In this document: piece by piece, positions 39,713 through 47,395 of the stretch
Layout of the letters: each line of letters opens with the position of its first letter
Position numbering within the stretch: position 1 is the stretch's first letter
Source: a virus
DNA: 48,196 nt
Direction: 5' to 3' (one strand)
IMG/VR virus record: IMGVR_UViG_3300028558_000038
Location: 1 to 48,196 of that record
Made by a program: the position numbers and the translations under genes
Notes under the pieces: model-generated
The model's input: the letters and a program-made list of their open reading frames with translations, nothing else
The model's database searches: none
What the model was told of the DNA's origin: nothing

Positions 39713-40453
39713 TCAGCTAGCCTTCTGTTTCTGTGGATACCAACGGTCGGTAATCGGAACTTCTGCGGGCTTTGGCGGCGGATCGCCGCGATTGCCGGGG
39801 ATGCTCCCGTTCGCCATCGCCATGATTTTTTCGAGCGCGGTGACGGTGGCTGCATCGGTCGCGTAGATGCGGACAGCTTCGTATTCGTCGCCGGTGAGTT
39901 TCGCGCTGTCCTTGAGGCCCTTGAGCCAGTTGCCGACGGCGGCCTTGCGATCCGGAGCCTTCTCGCCGAGCTTGGCGTCTTCGGCCTTCACGCGCTCCAT
40001 TTCGGCGGCGTGGGCCTGAATTTTCTGCTGCGCATCGAGCGCAACGAGGCCGTTGACCGTATCCTGATCCCAGCCGTTCTTAAGCGCCATTTCCCGAATG
40101 ATCGGGACGCGAGGGTCTTTCGCGTCGATCTTCAGTTCCATGCCTTCCGGCACCTTCACAGTGTCGGGAAGCTTGACTTCGAATTTGATGTCTTCTGGCT
40201 TGCGAGCGGCGAGCGCGGCGCGCTTCTCGGTCTCGGTCTGGTAGAACTTCGCGACCTCGGCGTAGTGCTGGCCGAACTCTGGCTTGATCGAGTTGGCGGT
40301 GCCATCCCAATAGGTTTCGGGAATGTAGTCGGGGCGTGTCGCGGCCTGCTGCTGTTGCTGCTGGCCTGTGCCGCCTGCGGCGGGCGCGCCACCGGCTGCG
40401 GCCTCACCGCTTGCCTGCGCGCCACCTTGATTGGAATTCGCTGCGTCCGTCAT
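39713..40453 (-). CDS. Scaffold protein
   Basis: 246 aa. Gln/Ala/Gly-rich N-terminus, a long charged helical centre (ALDAQQKIQAHAAEMERVKA) and a proline-rich end (RGDPPPKPAEVPITDRWYP). Composition and place just before the capsid gene mark it as the internal scaffold. The start follows a late motif copy by 33 bases with no clear Shine-Dalgarno. Confidence 0.82.
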   Translation of the reverse strand: MTDAANSNQGGAQASGEAAAGGAPAAGGTGQQQQQQAATRPDYIPETYWDGTANSIKPEFGQHYAEVAKFYQTETEKRAALAARKPEDIKFEVKLPDTVKVPEGMELKIDAKDPRVPIIREMALKNGWDQDTVNGLVALDAQQKIQAHAAEMERVKAEDAKLGEKAPDRKAAVGNWLKGLKDSAKLTGDEYEAVRIYATDAATVTALEKIMAMANGSIPGNRGDPPPKPAEVPITDRWYPQKQKAS

Positions 40454-40485
40454 GCGCGCAAAACTGCGTCACAAGCGAAATCTTC

Positions 40486-40495
40486 AACAACGCAC
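40486..40495 (-). promoter_or_regulatory. Late motif copy upstream of scaffold gene
   Basis: The minus strand reads GTGCGTTGTT, 33 bases before the scaffold ATG, in the 53-base gap between this and the preceding gene. It would give extra transcription of scaffold and capsid, which are needed in large amounts. Confidence 0.55.
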
Positions 40496-40506
40496 GCGCG
40501 ACGATT

Positions 40507-40791
40507 TCAGGATTTCGGCTCGGCTTTGCGCGCCTTCACGCCACGCTCGCACGCCGCTTCGAGGTCGCGGATAAACTGCTGCTGCGTCACGCGGACACGC
40601 AGCGAAGCCTCGGTGCCAAGCGGGTTTTCGGGTCTCTCGATGTAACGAGCGCGCAGCGCTTCAAGCAGTGCTCGACCGCCGATGGTCGTCAACGCGGTTG
40701 CCACGATGGAATCGAAATCGGCGTCGTTTCGCGGAGTTGGATCGGATCCCCTGCGCTGTTCGAACTCGCTCCAGTTCGGGTTTCCGTTCAT
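40507..40791 (-). CDS. Bbp19-like small protein
   Basis: 94 aa. The middle (ALTTIGGRALLEALRARYIE) and the Arg-rich end (RVTQQQFIRDLEAACERGVK) follow the plan of the small gene between portal and scaffold in BPP-1-like phages. It overlaps the portal gene by four bases. Function unknown. Confidence 0.68.
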   Translation of the reverse strand: MNGNPNWSEFEQRRGSDPTPRNDADFDSIVATALTTIGGRALLEALRARYIERPENPLGTEASLRVRVTQQQFIRDLEAACERGVKARKAEPKS

Positions 40792-42392
40792 GGCCCGCCG
40801 CCTTGCACAAGGCCGGTCGGGGGTGCCGTCGGCAGGCCGCCGGACGGAATTGCACCCGTTGCCTGCAGCACCGGCAGGAATTTCTTGATCGCCTCTTCGA
40901 GATCGGCCTTGTTGCGGACCAGCTTCGAATTGATGCCAAGCGCCGCTGCCTGCTCGTTGGCGTATTCGAAAATCTCGATCACGATCAGGCCGACTTGCGG
41001 GCCGAACCGGCCGATAATGAGTTCGGCGAACTTGTCGTTACGAACTACCTTTTCCTGCTCCTGCGCGCGCAGGAGCGGAGACACCGGCTCGATGCCGATG
41101 TCTTGCCCGCCGAGCATGACTTTCGGCAGCGTGCCGCGTGCCGCCAGCAGATAGGCAAAGCGGCGGGCGATGCCATATTGCAATTCTTCAACGAGGTTCG
41201 TCGCCGGCGTGCCCATGCGGCGGGCGCGCTCTGCGGCTTCATCGGCCCATTGCGTCGCCGACGGTGGGGTCTTGCCGAGTTGTTCGGGCCGGTCCTGATA
41301 ATGCGCTCGGCGGATGTTGGAACGCAGTTCGTCGCGCTCGAATACGCCGACATCGAACCGTGCCTTGCTTTCCAGCGTTTCCGGTGCTTCCGAACCCGGC
41401 GCGCGCGGCACCCAGGTTCCGGGCACAACGCCGCCATCGACATTGAGTACGCCGTCGTCCTCGTAGGACGTGATCGGATCGACGTACTTGTCGTAGTTTT
41501 TCAGATCGAGATAGCGGACATGGTTGAGCGTCTTGATCGACGGCAGCGTACGATAGGTCGGGCCGACGCCAATCGCCGTAGTGCTGTCGCGTGACCAGCG
41601 CGCGGGAACGAACGGGCACGATCCCGCACCCTTCCACGTCTTCTCGTAAATCAGTTTGCCATCGGCGCGAACGACGTAGCGGTAGGTCTCATTGCCGCGA
41701 TCAGACCAGTCGCGCCAGCATCCGTCGGCGACCTCGATTTCCTTGGACGTATCCTGCGGCTTCGGGCCAAGTTTCGACAGGTCCGCATCCGGCCAGACCG
41801 ATAGCAACTCTTCGTAGAGATACATCTTTTTCGGGCGGAAGATGCCGTCAACGTAGCCGAATGGACCGCGCGTGAAGCGGCCGTCGGTGAGCGCAATCGC
41901 CTCACAGTGGATCGGCTTGATCGGGTCGATGTCGGTGATGAGCAGGCACATCGTGCCAACGCCGAGATCGAGATAGGCTTCCTGCAGCGCCTGGTACAAG
42001 TTCGACCGGCCCATCTCGGAAAACATGACGTTCTCGTATTTCGCGAGTTCGTCCTTGATCTGCGCCCTGTCGCTCAACTCCATCGTGACGCGCGGCTGAA
42101 ACTTCAACCAGTTGTTCTTGCGCGGAGTGAACGTGTTGCCCATGTCCGCGGCAAAATCTTCAAGGACGTTCTGCACCGTCTCGTCAAAAATCTCGTCGAG
42201 CTGGTCGGTCGGAATGATCTGATCGATCATATGCCGCCACGGCAGCGCGTATTTGTAGCAATCGGAAATACGCTGGCGATGCCGCGTAAAATCAAGCTCG
42301 GCGCGAGACAGATGCTTGTTGAATTCCTTCAAGGTCTCCGCATCGGCGTCTGGCGCCGGCGGGACAACCGCAAAGGTAGGCTTCATCGCCAT
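40788..42392 (-). CDS. Portal protein (head-tail connector)
   Basis: 534 aa, the usual size for T7/BPP-1-type portals. Conserved parts: DCYKYALPWRHMIDQIIPTD, DFAADMGNTFTPRKNNWLKF, SLIKTLNHVRYLD-type region (LPSIKTLNHVRYLDLKNYDK), and QQAALGINSKL near the C-terminus. It forms the dodecameric DNA entry ring. Follows the small 42393 gene without a gap. Confidence 0.9.
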   Translation of the reverse strand: MAMKPTFAVVPPAPDADAETLKEFNKHLSRAELDFTRHRQRISDCYKYALPWRHMIDQIIPTDQLDEIFDETVQNVLEDFAADMGNTFTPRKNNWLKFQPRVTMELSDRAQIKDELAKYENVMFSEMGRSNLYQALQEAYLDLGVGTMCLLITDIDPIKPIHCEAIALTDGRFTRGPFGYVDGIFRPKKMYLYEELLSVWPDADLSKLGPKPQDTSKEIEVADGCWRDWSDRGNETYRYVVRADGKLIYEKTWKGAGSCPFVPARWSRDSTTAIGVGPTYRTLPSIKTLNHVRYLDLKNYDKYVDPITSYEDDGVLNVDGGVVPGTWVPRAPGSEAPETLESKARFDVGVFERDELRSNIRRAHYQDRPEQLGKTPPSATQWADEAAERARRMGTPATNLVEELQYGIARRFAYLLAARGTLPKVMLGGQDIGIEPVSPLLRAQEQEKVVRNDKFAELIIGRFGPQVGLIVIEIFEYANEQAAALGINSKLVRNKADLEEAIKKFLPVLQATGAIPSGGLPTAPPTGLVQGGGP

Positions 42393-42623
42393 TTAACCGC
42401 TCCCGAGGAGCGATGATTTCGGCGAATTGAAGACGTCAAACAGCGAGCGGGTGCCGTACTTCTGCGTATTCAACTGCGTCTGCTGGCGTAGCTGATCCTG
42501 CGTCGCCTTGGTCTTGGCATCCTCGGCCCGCTGCTGCTCGATCTCGCGTTGCCGCGTAATCGACGGGTCTTCCTGCGGAATGTCCGGTTTGCTGAACAGG
42601 CTCGACATGAACGATTTCGGCAC
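42393..42623 (-). CDS. Small virion-module protein between terminase and portal
   Basis: 76 aa from a GTG at 42623, or 71 aa from an ATG at 42608. Pattern FSKPDIPQEDPSITRQREIE, a Gln-rich helix, and the ending RSLFDVFNSPKSSLLGSG are typical of the small gene just before the portal in such phages. Its 5' part overlaps the preceding gene by up to 188 bases. It may be a minor head protein. Confidence 0.68.
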   Translation of the reverse strand: MPKSFMSSLFSKPDIPQEDPSITRQREIEQQRAEDAKTKATQDQLRQQTQLNTQKYGTRSLFDVFNSPKSSLLGSG

Positions 42624-43017
42624 CTTGTGCGATCAGATGCTTGAACACGCCATAGGGCGTGAACGCGCCACAACGCACACCCAGCAGCGCCTTGAGCGCG
42701 CCGATACAGCCGAAAAACAACGGTTGCCGCTTTCTTTGCCCGCCGGTCTTCACACGCAGGTATCTGCCATCCGACCAGTGCAGCCACTCCCCGAGCCGTT
42801 CATCGACCGAAGGGTCGTCCCAGCCGTACACGTCAAAGCGAATGCCGGCGCGCGTCGGATCGAACATGATCCACACCCGCTTGCCCGGGTCGCACGCCGC
42901 GGCCGCGACATGCCGGAAGCCGCGCCGGGTGAAGATGTCCCACCACGCATAGCGGCCCGCATCGCAGAAAAAGACCATCCACTCGGTGACCGCCGGCTTT
43001 TGGACCAGCCGGATCAT
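42436..43017 (-). CDS. Conserved phage protein upstream of portal
   Basis: 193 aa from the ATG at 43017 (ATGA overlap with the preceding gene). Trp/Tyr-rich N-terminal part (FFCDAGRYAWWDIFTRRGFR), then FFGCIGALKALLGVRC and YGVFKHLIAQGAEIVHVEP, which suggest a papain-like/NlpC-type fold with a Cys near residue 124. The last 60 residues lie over the small gene at 42393 and look non-conserved. Function unknown. Confidence 0.6.
   Translation of the reverse strand: MIRLVQKPAVTEWMVFFCDAGRYAWWDIFTRRGFRHVAAAACDPGKRVWIMFDPTRAGIRFDVYGWDDPSVDERLGEWLHWSDGRYLRVKTGGQRKRQPLFFGCIGALKALLGVRCGAFTPYGVFKHLIAQGAEIVHVEPVQQTGHSAGRPVDYAATRDRAAAGRGCQDQGDAGSATPADAVEYAEVRHPLAV
42668..42681 (-). promoter_or_regulatory. 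Late motif copy inside coding sequence
   Basis: The minus strand reads GGTGTGCGTTGTGG, about 46-61 bases before the possible starts of the small gene at 42393. It lies within the upstream gene (codons for GVRCG), so it could be an internal promoter or chance. Confidence 0.35.
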
Positions 43018-43589
43018 TCCGCGAAATACTCCCGGCCATCGCTCTCGAAATCCGGTTGCCCTGTGAGGGTGATCCATTGCGCCGGATCGTTGAGCAGCAT
43101 GCGATTATTCGGAAAGGCGGCGAAGTGCCCGGAGTCCATCTTGCAAATGTGCAACTGCTTATGCTGCTGCGGATCATCGGCGAGGTCGGAACCGCAGAAA
43201 TCGATCGTGAAGAGATAGCGGCCCGGTCGTTTCCCGGACAGCGTTTGCATGCGCATGCGCGTGAGCATGTCGAGTTCGACGACGGTGAAGGTCTCGGAAA
43301 ACACATCCCAGGGCGCGACGTCATCAATGGCGGCCGGAGGCGGAACGGGCAGGTCGCAAAGCGCAATGATCGGGACCATCGCAAACATCGCGCCGCCGGT
43401 CTGCACCGGGTCGCCGACCTCGTTCTCGCCGGTGAATACCACCTGAAAATCGACCATCCGACCGCGGCGGCAATGAACTGCGAACGCAATCGCCGATAGG
43501 AATTCACCTTCTCCGCGCTTGTGCGCAGTGGTGTATTCGCGACGAACAAGGCATCTGAAATATGGAATGCTGGCAAGTAAATAGGACAC
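43014..43589 (-). CDS. Conserved podovirus protein of the packaging module
   Basis: 191 aa from a GTG directly after the terminase stop. Segments SYLLASIPYFRCLVRREYTT, KRGEGEFLSAIAFAVHCRRG, VFTGENEVGDPVQTGGAMFA and IDFCGSDLADDPQQHKQLHI are strikingly conserved in phages of this type, as I recall. The family has no known function. Position suggests a head or packaging role. Confidence 0.75.
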   Translation of the reverse strand: MSYLLASIPYFRCLVRREYTTAHKRGEGEFLSAIAFAVHCRRGRMVDFQVVFTGENEVGDPVQTGGAMFAMVPIIALCDLPVPPPAAIDDVAPWDVFSETFTVVELDMLTRMRMQTLSGKRPGRYLFTIDFCGSDLADDPQQHKQLHICKMDSGHFAAFPNNRMLLNDPAQWITLTGQPDFESDGREYFAE

Positions 43590-45104
43590 TTATCGCCTCA
43601 TGCTTTGCGTCCGCATTTGCGCCAGCGGATTGTAACTCGCGACCTTGGTGTTGACCGGCTTTGGCCGCGTCGAGCCCTGCATCACCACGCCCCGCCCCTC
43701 GCCGCCGCCGAGCACCGCATACTCGCCCGCCTCGCAAACGTGGCTGTACTGGTTCTTGTTCGGGGCGTCCGAGTAGCGTTCTCCGGAAACCTGAATGCGC
43801 TTGAAGTGATAGCCGCCCGCCATGCCGGTGATGAATGTCGTGCACCGCGGGTCGACCAGCATCGATGGCTTGCCATCCGTCATTCGGCACAGCACCGTCT
43901 CCATCGCTTCTTTGCGCAGGCTGTCGAGGTTGTTGCCCGGCGCGGGGCGAACGATCATGCCGTGCGTGCGAAACACCTGAAATGGCGTCGTATCGTCGTT
44001 CTGGCCCTGATACCCGCCCGACGGGTCGCCCCAGAAGTGAAACTCGAAACCGGGGAAATGCGTGCTCAGGTCGCTCTTGACGATCGGCGCAAACTTCGCC
44101 GCGCCCATGTCCCGCCCGATGATCTCGCGCAGCACGTACCAGCGCCCCCGCAGGTTCTGCATGCAGATCGCCGCCGGTTGCCGGCCGAAGTCGATGCCGA
44201 CAACGATCGGCAAGTGTGGTATCGGCTCGATCGGATTGTCCGATACCATCACGTCGCGGCGGAAGTCCGGATAGACCGGCTTGCCATCTACCACGACCGA
44301 CGAGCGGTTCATGATGTTGGCGTCGATCCACGATTTCGGCTTGCCGCCAATCTTCTGCATGTAGAAATCCGGCGGCAGGTAACGCAGGTTTTCCGCGTCC
44401 GGATTTGGCTTGTACCCGACCAGCGAGCCGTTCTCGAAAACCTCGATCAGCCCCGGCGGCTGCATGTAGAACGACCAGTTCGCAGGCTTGGTCAGCGCGC
44501 GCTTCTGATCATCCGTCATCCAGTCTGGCGCCGGCGCATCGCCGCGCATGATCGGAATCCAGTGGTCCGCCGGCGGCGCGTTGGTGTCGAGGATCAGCCC
44601 GCCCCAGGTGCAGCCGCCATCAATGACGCGCGGATAGCGCGGCGGAGAAACACGGTCGACCGCCTCCGCGATCACCGACCACGCCGCAAACTGCCCCTCG
44701 TTGAACCAGATCAGCGACGGTTCGAGCGATTTGAAGTGCGCCTTGGCATCGTTGATGTCCTCCATCGCCGTAAAGGTGACGTCGAGCTCGAGCGGTCCGA
44801 TGCGGATTTCATGCCGGAACGGCTTGGACCAGAAAAACCGGCCAAACTCCCGCTCCGGAAACCACTCCAGCCACGTCTTGATCGTGGTCTCTTCCAGCAT
44901 CGGGTAGGTCTCGCGATAGACCGACGCCCGAAACCGCTGCTTGCCGTCCGCCTGCTTGGCCTGCGCCATCGCCTGTTCGTAGATGTGCATGCAGCACGCC
45001 GACGACGTACCCGATCCGACCGGCCCCTGAATGATCTTCACCCGCGACGTGCGGTCTTCCATGAATTCATTGAGCACATCGCCGTCGGCCCAGAACTCCT
45101 TCAC
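43590..45104 (-). CDS. terL: Terminase large subunit
   Basis: 504 aa. The ATPase domain opens with QGPVGSGTSSACC (residues 26-38) as Walker A; the usual Lys of GK(T/S) is Thr here. The Walker-B-like SLIWFNEGQF lies near 130. The nuclease domain shows VVGIDFGRQPAAI (Asp in the first metal site) and FHFWGDPSGG. It drives DNA into the prohead and cuts it. It overlaps the upstream small gene as ATGA. Confidence 0.9.
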   Translation of the reverse strand: MKEFWADGDVLNEFMEDRTSRVKIIQGPVGSGTSSACCMHIYEQAMAQAKQADGKQRFRASVYRETYPMLEETTIKTWLEWFPEREFGRFFWSKPFRHEIRIGPLELDVTFTAMEDINDAKAHFKSLEPSLIWFNEGQFAAWSVIAEAVDRVSPPRYPRVIDGGCTWGGLILDTNAPPADHWIPIMRGDAPAPDWMTDDQKRALTKPANWSFYMQPPGLIEVFENGSLVGYKPNPDAENLRYLPPDFYMQKIGGKPKSWIDANIMNRSSVVVDGKPVYPDFRRDVMVSDNPIEPIPHLPIVVGIDFGRQPAAICMQNLRGRWYVLREIIGRDMGAAKFAPIVKSDLSTHFPGFEFHFWGDPSGGYQGQNDDTTPFQVFRTHGMIVRPAPGNNLDSLRKEAMETVLCRMTDGKPSMLVDPRCTTFITGMAGGYHFKRIQVSGERYSDAPNKNQYSHVCEAGEYAVLGGGEGRGVVMQGSTRPKPVNTKVASYNPLAQMRTQSMRR

Positions 45105-45286
45105 GACGCGCGCTCCCTGGCACCAAGCGCAACCTGATGCGTCCGCAACATCGCGTCCGTCGTAATCACCGTCATTTCGTCCGAAAGCCGTGTCAGCGCG
45201 ATGCGCTCACCCCGTATCTCAATCACGCGCGCCGCAGCGCCTCGCCAGAGCACAGGGTCGCCAATCTCAAAGGGCAGGATCATCAT
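45101..45286 (-). CDS. Small protein ahead of terminase
   Basis: 61 aa, beta-rich (FEIGDPVLWRGAAARVIEIR), like a small SH3/KOW barrel. It couples to terL by ATGA. A second ATG at 45283 is an alternative start. Function unknown. Confidence 0.6.
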   Translation of the reverse strand: MMILPFEIGDPVLWRGAAARVIEIRGERIALTRLSDEMTVITTDAMLRTHQVALGARERAS

Positions 45287-45345
45287 GCCGCCAAGGTGCG
45301 GCGGTCCGGCTACGCGATGAAACGCACGGTCGATAGCGCTATTGA

Positions 45346-45651
45346 TTACTTTTCGCTATTTTCGGCCAACAGCGCCGCGTATTCGGCGGCCCAAACCTTG
45401 TAATATTCCCGCTCCTGAAGCTTCAAAATGCCGAACGGAAGCAGAAATCCGGCAGCCACAACGATCAAAGACGCCCCGCCCACCGCACTAGCGTTCGTTC
45501 GAGTAAGCCCGATGAACACGGCAATCACAAAGCCGGTGACAGCCGCGCCAGTTACACCAGCCGCGACAGGGTCCCATGCGGGCTTCGGTACACGCGCAGA
45601 AGCTCTCCGATGAGCCAGTTCGAAAAGTTCTCCTGACGTAAGTTTTGCCAT
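45346..45651 (-). CDS. Membrane protein with two transmembrane helices
   Basis: 101 aa: helical N-terminus, two hydrophobic helices (GVTGAAVTGFVIAVFIGL and GGASLIVVAAGFLLPFGIL), then a charged C-terminal helix (EREYYKVWAAEYAALLAENS). Located between terS and terL. Not a recognised holin, though topology would allow it. Confidence 0.62.
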   Translation of the reverse strand: MAKLTSGELFELAHRRASARVPKPAWDPVAAGVTGAAVTGFVIAVFIGLTRTNASAVGGASLIVVAAGFLLPFGILKLQEREYYKVWAAEYAALLAENSEK

Positions 45652-45708
45652 GGCCGAAGTATGGTCAGAAATGCTGCCATGTACCAGTGGGTTATGCTGG
45701 TCGATGGA

Positions 45709-45990
45709 TTACCCGTGCATCCGCGGAACAACCAGCGACGACCGCTTCTGCGGCTGAAACGCCGCATCCAGCAACTGCCGCTGCATCTGCGCACACCCCG
45801 AAGCCATCGTCAGCGCAAACCCGCCCGCGCACACAAGGTTCAATTGCTCAGCTCCCTGCGCCGCGATGATCACCACCCCAGCCATCTGACCCGCGCGCGC
45901 CGCAACCAACGCCTGCTCCAGCACCTTGATCACATCCGGGTTGCCAATCGGACCCTTCGCGATCTCCGCAATGTTATCGGGAAATCCCAT
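45709..45990 (-). CDS. Hypothetical protein
   Basis: 93 aa from the ATG at 45990, with GGAGGG six bases upstream, rather than the ATG at 46005. The middle (VIKVLEQALVAARAGQMAGV) followed by VIIAAQGAEQLNLVCAGGF is mildly hydrophobic and could be an alpha/beta domain typical of small phage/rhizobial proteins. Start overlaps the previous stop as TAATG. Confidence 0.6.
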   Translation of the reverse strand: MGFPDNIAEIAKGPIGNPDVIKVLEQALVAARAGQMAGVVIIAAQGAEQLNLVCAGGFALTMASGCAQMQRQLLDAAFQPQKRSSLVVPRMHG

Positions 45991-46238
45991 TAGGTCGCCC
46001 TCCATGGCTCAAATTGACAATCGGTAATCCCGTCAACGCAAAAGGTGCTGATCTTGGGGGGAGCAACAGACCGCGTAGAGAGTATCACAAAGATGCGCTC
46101 GGTAGTTTCGCGGCCAAATCGCATTTCAATCATCTTTCTGAACTTGGCGTCGTCACCAGTTAGCTCACCAAGTGCAAGAGCCGGAACGGCGGCCGCACCA
46201 ATCCCGAGAAGTTGAAACAATCCACGGCGCGTCAGCAT
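45990..46238 (-). CDS. Exported small protein with Tat-like signal
   Basis: 82 aa from the ATG at 46238, preceded by GAGGAG. The signal MLTRRGLFQLLGIGAAAVPA ends near an Ala-rich cleavage site. The mature part has two Cys (STFCVDGITDCQF). The start MLTRRGL is identical to that of the early gene at 11198..11509, though the mature parts differ. Confidence 0.62.
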   Translation of the reverse strand: MLTRRGLFQLLGIGAAAVPALALGELTGDDAKFRKMIEMRFGRETTERIFVILSTRSVAPPKISTFCVDGITDCQFEPWRAT

Positions 46239-46424
46239 CAAAATCTCCTCGACGTTTTCAGGAGAAAAAAATTCCAGACACAGCCCCGAGGTTTTAGGGG
46301 AATGTCGCGTGGAGAAGGGTGGTCGCTGAACGGCCGCCCGTTTTTGGGGCCCCGCCCTCGCTGCGCGTGAATGCCAGGCGCGAGGCCCGCCACCCCCGTC
46401 GTTGTGCGTCGCACCCTGCCCGCA

Positions 46425-46949
46425 TCATCGCTCACGTTCCCCATCGCTATCGGGAACGGCTTCCAATTCAATCAATGGCTTAGCATCGTTTCCGCTTACA
46501 CGGGCCATGTCACCCCGGCGCCCGTGGTTGATCACGTAACCGGGAGATATGTGAATGTTCACAGAGGCTTGCGACTGTTCTGGCGGACGAATGCCCTCAA
46601 TCGCCAGGATGTGTTGCGAGGCGTTGAATGCGACGTGCTCCGATGCCGCGTCAACGAGGTCAACCAGCCTAGCCGCGGCTCGCAGCGAGCCCACCGCGAT
46701 TGTTTTGGATCGTTCGCGCGCGATAAATGCCCTTCCTGCGGGTGAATGTATGAGTTCACTGAAATGGCTTTCGTTCATATTGATGCGCTTGGCGGCTTCG
46801 GATTGCGATTTCACCTCGCCTTGGAGGATCAACCGGATGCCGGTCTTGGCGCGCTTCGAAATCTGCTTGGGCTTGCCGGTTCTGCGGTCGATTGCTTCGG
46901 GATCGACGAGGACTTTCGGCGGATTGTGGTCTGCTTCGGTGAGCGACAT
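46425..46949 (-). CDS. terS: Terminase small subunit-like protein
   Basis: 174 aa from the ATG at 46949; the frame stays open to 47105. Residues about 20-65 form a helix-turn-helix with a basic lead (RRTGKPKQISKRAKTGIRLI, KSQSEAAKRINMNESHFSEL), followed by a helical oligomerisation region (AARLVDLVDAASEHVAFNAS). DNA-binding N-terminus, central oligomer part and position at the head of the packaging genes fit TerS. The 186 bases after its stop hold no gene that I can see and may include a packaging site. Confidence 0.72.
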   Translation of the reverse strand: MSLTEADHNPPKVLVDPEAIDRRTGKPKQISKRAKTGIRLILQGEVKSQSEAAKRINMNESHFSELIHSPAGRAFIARERSKTIAVGSLRAAARLVDLVDAASEHVAFNASQHILAIEGIRPPEQSQASVNIHISPGYVINHGRRGDMARVSGNDAKPLIELEAVPDSDGERER

Positions 46950-47086
46950 CAGGCGTTGGTGCTCTCGGGCTTTGCTGCCGTCGGCTATCGCCTTCCGGCT
47001 GGTCCTCGCTCGCAGTGCTCGCTGTGGAAGGAAAAGACGCGCGCAGTGCGTGACGCGCGATGAAAATGCGGTGGCTGCACGCACGT

Positions 47087-47100
47087 CCACAACGCACACC
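47087..47100 (-). promoter_or_regulatory. Late motif copy upstream of terminase operon
   Basis: The minus strand reads GGTGTGCGTTGTGG, 139 bases before the annotated terS ATG. It heads the whole packaging and head operon. It is divergent from the copy at 47148, 47 bases away. Confidence 0.55.
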
Positions 47101-47147
47101 ATCAACCTCTTGATATTGCGCTATTTCACGTAATGAGCTTTCAGCTT

Positions 47148-47156
47148 GTGCGTTGG
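47148..47156 (+). promoter_or_regulatory. Late motif copy upstream of HTH/GIY-YIG pair
   Basis: The plus strand reads GTGCGTTGG, 32 bases before the ATG at 47189, with no Shine-Dalgarno in between. Spacing equals that of both arms of the palindrome at 31829-31850. Confidence 0.5.
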
Positions 47157-47188
47157 GGCGGCCGTAAAGGCTGACTTACGTTTGTGAA

Positions 47189-47395
47189 ATGGCTGAGGTT
47201 GATCACGAGGCGAGACGTGCGGCGATAGCCATCCTGCGGCGCGGTTACATGACCGTTCCTGAGGTTGCGGCGCATGCCGGGGTGTCTCGGCAACTGGTGC
47301 GGTACTGGTGCAAACGGGCGGGCGTCAACTTCGCCAAGGTGCGGGCGGCGCGGATAGGTCGGCTGTGGTTACGGCACATGAGGTCGCCACCGTGA
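47189..47395 (+). CDS. Small helix-turn-helix protein
   Basis: 68 aa. Residues about 20-50 form a resolvase-type helix-turn-helix (YMTVPEVAAHAGVSRQLVRY followed by WCKRAGVNFAK). It is basic at the C-terminus. It is divergent from terS and could regulate late genes, making it a candidate to bind the late motif. The stop overlaps the next GTG as GTGA. Confidence 0.7.
   Translation: MAEVDHEARRAAIAILRRGYMTVPEVAAHAGVSRQLVRYWCKRAGVNFAKVRAARIGRLWLRHMRSPP

Noticed and set aside
46239-46424. cos or pac site after terS
   Set aside because: The 186 bases include GGGGCCCC and several GC-rich boxes, but nothing that identifies a packaging site from sequence alone.
22306-47156. A phage single-subunit RNA polymerase to read the late motif
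   Set aside because: No ORF of the needed size or motifs is present; all large ORFs are virion, terminase or portal genes. Host polymerase must be used.
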